Shown piece after piece: positions 59,448 to 64,000 of a stretch of DNA of 64,000 bases; position 1 is the first letter of the stretch, and every line of letters begins with the position of its first letter. The stretch is from contig CM049316.1 of the NCBI GenBank assembly GCA_026874595.1, positions 58,909,676 through 58,973,675 of the forward strand, in the 5' to 3' direction. The notes under the pieces were generated by a model. The model was not told the origin of the DNA. It worked only from the letters and a program-made list of their open reading frames with translations, and ran no database searches. Source of the DNA: Sipunculus nudus (taxonomy: Eukaryota > Annelida > Sipuncula > Golfingiida > Sipunculidae). The position numbers and the translations under genes were made by a program.

Positions 59448-59520
<73 letters not shown>
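59429..59520. repeat. (TA)n microsatellite
   Basis: About 90 bp of TA with two GTATGT interruptions near its start. A shorter TA run is at 59683-59701. Confidence 0.97.
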
Positions 59521-59522
<2 letters not shown>

Positions 59523-62180
59523 ATTCCTTCAAAAAGCAAAAAGACTTTGCTGACCTTCAAAAAAATTATGCAGAAATGATGAAACAATGCAAAGCGTGTT
59601 AAAATTGTAACAAATATAAGCTCGTTGGATCACTCACCCACTCGTTGGATCTTCCTGTCATTTTTGGAAATGGAGAACCCTGATATATATATATATATAT
59701 ATCACTGTGTAATTGTGTATCACTAAAAATACATTTTCTAGGCACATGTGCCTTTCAAACATATTAAAATAAGACCCCCATTTCCAGGCATGGTGATGAT
59801 TTCTGTTGAAATAATAATAAAATGTGTCAAAAGGTGATATGTTAAATATTCTTGTTAAAAGGATTTCATGCCAAAGGTGCATGGAAATTTAACTATACAA
59901 GGCCTACATTATAAAAGGCATGTATAAGTGTTCCTTTAATTATCCATCATTGCAAATGTAGGAATTTTAAATATCAGCAAAATAGGGTTTTGAATAATTA
60001 TTTAATGCTGTTCAATAAATTAAGTAAAAGACATGAAACAGTTTCATTTGTTTGACATACAATTAAAATATTGAGCATATATTGCCATAACATATTGCCA
60101 AAAAAATGTGACAAAAATTGTGATGATTTGTAAAAGCAAGAAAAGGTTGATAACAAAATGACACAGAAAAAAATGGTAAAATCAGAATATCTTAAATGTA
60201 AAGGGACAATGACACAGTTAGGTGAAAGATCAAAGGTTATTCTAGCAGAATTTTGTCACACTGATAATCAAGCTTTTAATTAACACTCTTCAAAAATTGC
60301 ATATAGAAAAGACAAATATATTTGTCAATATTTGTGAATTGAAGTGTATTTATGTGTATTTATACATCATATAAACAGTATTTCATTCTCCATGTTAAAT
60401 GTCCAGTTTTGTACGAATATATCATGTTTTAAATAAGGTCTGATAGACTCTGCTCATTAATATTCATAAGATGTTCATATGTTGTTGTTTAACAAGCAGT
60501 AAAAGAGAAAATGTAATTGCATTAATTTTGCCTGGAGTCCTTTGAGCTTTCACGAGACCTGTGTTAAATTTGGGAAACAAAATGAAATAAAATTGCCTGT
60601 AAAGTGCACACACATTCAGTCAAAATTTTATTCAAGAGTTTTCTGGTGCGGATGTCAAACATCATATGTGCGGAATTATTTCCAGTTGCAAACAGGAATA
60701 TTTTCAGTTTTAAAACACAATTCTTTATACAGCTTACTGGCACATTATATAATATTGTAGAGGTAGTCCAGGTTTGAATGGTCCATTTATTATTAAACAA
60801 TAAAGACTACATGAGGACTTTTACATTACTGAAAATAGCATTTGCACAAAGAATATATTTTAGTCTTTCATATATTGCAGTATATAATGTACAAAATTAA
60901 TCAAGGAAAAGAGGAAAAGTTCACTCAATATATAATTTATATAAACTTACTTCTTAATAGTTTTGGCATATTAAATTGTTAAATAATAATACAGAATTTT
61001 GATAATCAGGATAAAAGTTAAAAGGTAATGTATATAAAGACCCAAAAATTGTATAATCATGAAGTATATTTCATGTGCATATGTCAAAAGTGAGTTGATT
61101 GCACAGATAAAATATAAGTAAATGCAAGTTAATGGGCATTGTACCTTTTGCAGTGCTTGATCAGATGATAGTGAACTTTTAAATTCCTTAATGTGTAAAA
61201 TGTTCCATAGAGAAAAACTGCATTCTTCAGAAGAATTTATTTTAATTTCAATAAATCACTTGCTGCTAAACGTGACAGCATTTGATTAATGTTTTTTTTT
61301 TATTCATAAATATAATTTTTACTACATACTGGAGAGAAAGAATATAACCATGCATATTTGTTCTCATATTTTACAAATGGCCTTTTTCCTGGATGGCCTA
61401 CTACCCTGATGATATCCTGGAACAACCATCCATAATTTAAATACATCAGCATGGCATATGGCTCAACTTGGTATAACAAAGTGTGCTAATCATATAAACT
61501 GTTCATGTAAATTACAAAAGTATATATAATTTACTTGAATAAATGTGATACTTACTGATCAGGGAATATGAGTTAATTTGGAAATATTCCTCACATTATA
61601 TACAGAGATAGAATATAACATCACAATGTTTAAATACAGGACTAAGAAATTTTATGATCCTTATATACCAGTTCCACATACCTCAAAGTAATTGACATAT
61701 TCTTATCAATAATGTCACAATACTGAAGTCAATTTATCTATCATTCTTTAGATATTGTCATACTTCTTGGAAAAGGTAGCTTTGGTCACTTCAACAGGGA
61801 TCGTCCAATTAAAGAAAGAAACATTAACTAGGTTTAAACTTCCAAAAATCCATTTCCACAGTGCTTGTATCCCTAATAATTTCTGTAAATTAAAAAAAAA
61901 TTATATTTTGTATGATATCAAGTTGCTTCAGTTATGAATCCTTATTTCACCAAAAGTTATATACACTTTTTTTAGGGGTATGTCATTGTTAGAGTATAAC
62001 CCATAACTCATGGTGCATTAAAGGCAAGTATTATAGAACCTACAGTATATCCACAAGACTACAATTTTTCTCCAGAGAGTGTTATCAGAGGTTAATATCA
62101 ATACATTTCTCGAGTTGTAATGGTGAAATGAATTGTCTGGTGAATTGCTTGGCTATACATAGCACTATTTGTAAATATAT
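59521..62180. other. Very AT-rich sequence, no gene seen
   Basis: A 24-codon stretch just after the TA run (FKKQKDFADLQKNYAEMM, 59529-59601) looks compositionally coding-like but is isolated. CTCGTTGGATC is directly repeated at 59620 and 59641. The rest is featureless. Confidence 0.4.
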
Positions 62181-62810
62181 AATAATATAACTGGGTGACC
62201 CTGTGGCTAACAACAGGGTCACCTAGAGTCTCAGATAAGAGGGAAGGAGGGGTGGTGTTGTGCTGCTTAATCTGTCCCAGCAATTTGTAGAGGCTGAAGA
62301 GGGTCTGTAGCAGTCAGTGGCAGACTAATTGTTGAGGAACGGCTGTCCCAACCTCCCCTGAAAGCCTCTTGAACCCTGGTCCCAAGGCTGCTCCTGAGAG
62401 GTGCGGCATGGTTCTGTTGCTGGCACAGATCCCGAGTCTCACACTAACTGACAGACAGGCAAAGTTTCCCTACTACTCCTAACACTTAGTTCACCTTACG
62501 TTGCTGGGGTCAGATCTCAGGTAGCTGAGGTCGGGTTAAGTCAAGCTGCATAGACCAGCCTCTGAAGTGCTGCAAGGTCTCCCTGCAGTGCTGCTCCAGG
62601 TGACCATGAAGGGTCATCCTGAGACAAATTCCATCAGAAACCTGGGGATAGTGTTTAACATATAAACATATAAAGGTCATTTAAGAGGGCCCATCTGATG
62701 CACATAGAAGTCTGTATCACTAGATGTTTGGGTCAGACTCTAAACCCTGCGAGCTACCTCAGTGGTTATTAATGGACATTTGTGTCAGACTTCATTTGTT
62801 AATGGTTTGA
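62181..62810. other. GC-richer island opening with a perfect hairpin
   Basis: CTGGGTGACCCTGT (62191-62204) pairs with ACAGGGTCACCTAG (62213-62226): 14 bp with a single G-T pair and an 8-nt loop. The following 500 bp are non-repetitive, relatively GC-rich and without credible frames. Candidate regulatory element. Confidence 0.4.
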
Positions 62811-63480
62811 TAGACTTGACTGGCCCTTCAACATTAGGGAGTAAAGGCCACATATCACCTGACCCCAATGGTATTTTTGGCGTAACAATGATCAGTTTAA
62901 TCACCTGAACCCGATGAATTTTTATATTAAAAATATCTAAAAATAATTTTCCTGGTTTTTTTTATCCTTTAAGAGTAACAGCTATAATGTTTCAGGTACA
63001 GTGTGTGTATATTTGTGTTGATAACTGTGTCTCTGTATGAGCTTCATCTCTTCTATTTGATAGGAAAACCAAGTGGCCAAGAACAAGAAATCACACTGAT
63101 TAATTAGATTCCATTTATAATCTTGGTGTTTTTTTTTAGTTATGTTAAAGGATAACATACTCAGCAGAACACAGACAGAAAAAAAATCCTGCTATAACAA
63201 GAAGTAAAAGAAGTTAATTATGATATTGAAGTCATACAGTTGGTTGTACCCAGTCAATAGTAAAAAAAAAAAACTTTGGCAAGGGGATCAGAAAAAAAAT
63301 TGATGGATGTTCATGAAATTCTAACCCAGGTGTCATTCTAAGGTCAGTATGGATGGATGACATACTGTAAGTGGCTAAGTGCAGGTAAAAATAATTGATT
63401 TTCAGTGTAATGGACACTTCAGTCATGAAATATCAAAAGATAGTATGTCCCAAAATAAAAACTGCAGTATCCAAGAAATT
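62811..63480. other. AT-rich sequence, no gene seen
   Basis: Nothing recognised. Confidence 0.45.
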
Positions 63481-64000
63481 GTAAAGGAGCAGGGGGTTAA
63501 GCAGCCCATTGACCCTAACCCCTTTGATCACTGCTGTGAGAAAGGGTAGCGCTTGTGCGTGAGGTAACTGGTCAGTTCTATCAGGCCGAGGGAATATAAA
63601 ATTGCTGTTCTTTCAACTGTACAGGATGTCAGAGGAAGTTGGAGATTAATCCAGATCGGGCATGAAGCGATGTTAGCCTGGCTTCACTATTATTGCGGTG
63701 TATTTTCTCAAGTGGGCTTGCATGTCAGCCCGTTGCTATGATTTCCCATGACAGTTAGCGTTAAGGTGCGTTCCTTTCGGGTCCGGCTTGGGCTGGAATA
63801 TGGCTTCCAGTCTCATGAACTACAGCCTTCATCTTCCCAAGCACTAACCTGTCCATCTTTCCGTAGTCACCGAACTCAAATTGGATACGCTTCCGCCAGA
63901 TCCATCACGGGTACTGAGACTTTGGCCACCTGGTGGAAAGGGCAAGCAATGCCACGCCTACACGGACCTCCCAGACAGGCTTGCCGTCATTGTATTATCT
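63481..64000. other. Complex GC-richer island running off the window edge, candidate regulatory element
   Basis: Non-repetitive and motif-dense (for example GAGATTAATCC, an Otx/paired-type GGATTA core, near 63642). No open frame of note and no AXH-like coding sequence before the edge. Confidence 0.3.

Noticed and set aside
61755-61840. LGKGSFG, a kinase glycine-loop-like stretch after a CTTTAG acceptor-like site
   Set aside because: The frame stops within about 20 codons, the Val expected after the loop is absent, and no other kinase motif is nearby.
29630-64000. Second half of the AXH domain and ataxin-1 C-terminus
   Set aside because: I looked for the expected VEV..PFFV.G.GWSS-type coding sequence in the downstream frames and found none, so no second exon is annotated.

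Overview
The window looks like a piece of a large, AT-rich, repeat-dense animal genome, most likely a lophotrochozoan and probably a marine mollusc. The reasons are one vertebrate-like but divergent coding exon with GT/AG splice sites, long gene-free intervals, many satellite-type tandem arrays, and short non-autonomous elements of a style I associate with molluscs (a GAGCT-rich palindromic head followed by a run of CCGT units). No prokaryotic features are present. The species call is an inference from repeat style; the class of organism is much safer.

Only one protein-coding exon can be supported: 28041-29629 on the + strand. It encodes most of an ataxin-1 (ATXN1) orthologue, with a Ser/Pro/His-rich disordered N-terminal part, the conserved segment that precedes the polyglutamine tract in human ataxin-1, and the first half of the AXH domain. 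The exon stops at a codon boundary on a good splice donor inside AXH. The second half of AXH and the C-terminus were not found in the remaining 34 kb, so the last coding exon probably lies beyond position 64000. Everything else is best read as intron or upstream flank of this gene.

The rest has three kinds of sequence. (1) Tandem arrays: 54-bp units (1-562), about 32-bp units with a higher-order repeat (9826-10996), 42-bp units (10997-11335), about 35-bp units (20495-21515), about 38-bp units (24870-25395), 39-bp units abutting the ataxin-1 acceptor (27918-28034), 31-bp units (30160-30325), 39-bp units (46926-47150), 43-bp units (51131-52285), 44-bp units (53005-53490), plus TA, CA, GA, TAA, ATC and CCGT microsatellites. 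All long reading frames outside the exon that lie in these arrays are repeat artefacts. (2) Dispersed elements: two copies of a 1.9-2.4 kb element (16946-18865 and 35091-37476), a three-copy MITE-like family (11803-12087, 39029-39298, 41274-41562), a pogo-like MITE (5661-5849), a 299-bp MITE (47525-47823), a 465-bp inverted repeat (55630-56094), a modular element with 11-bp inverted ends (56393-56925), and tRNA-derived SINE remnants. (3) Islands of complex, less AT-rich, non-repetitive sequence without convincing coding potential (for example 7880-9420, 12088-12960, 22421-23330, 33851-34925, 57641-58520, 63481-64000). They are candidate conserved non-coding regulatory elements of the ataxin-1 locus.

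A further pattern is the scatter of CTCF-core-like motifs across the window, including a near-perfect one inside the coding exon. Together with the islands it suggests a regulatory landscape around a large developmental or neural regulator gene, but nothing here has been tested by alignment or motif statistics.
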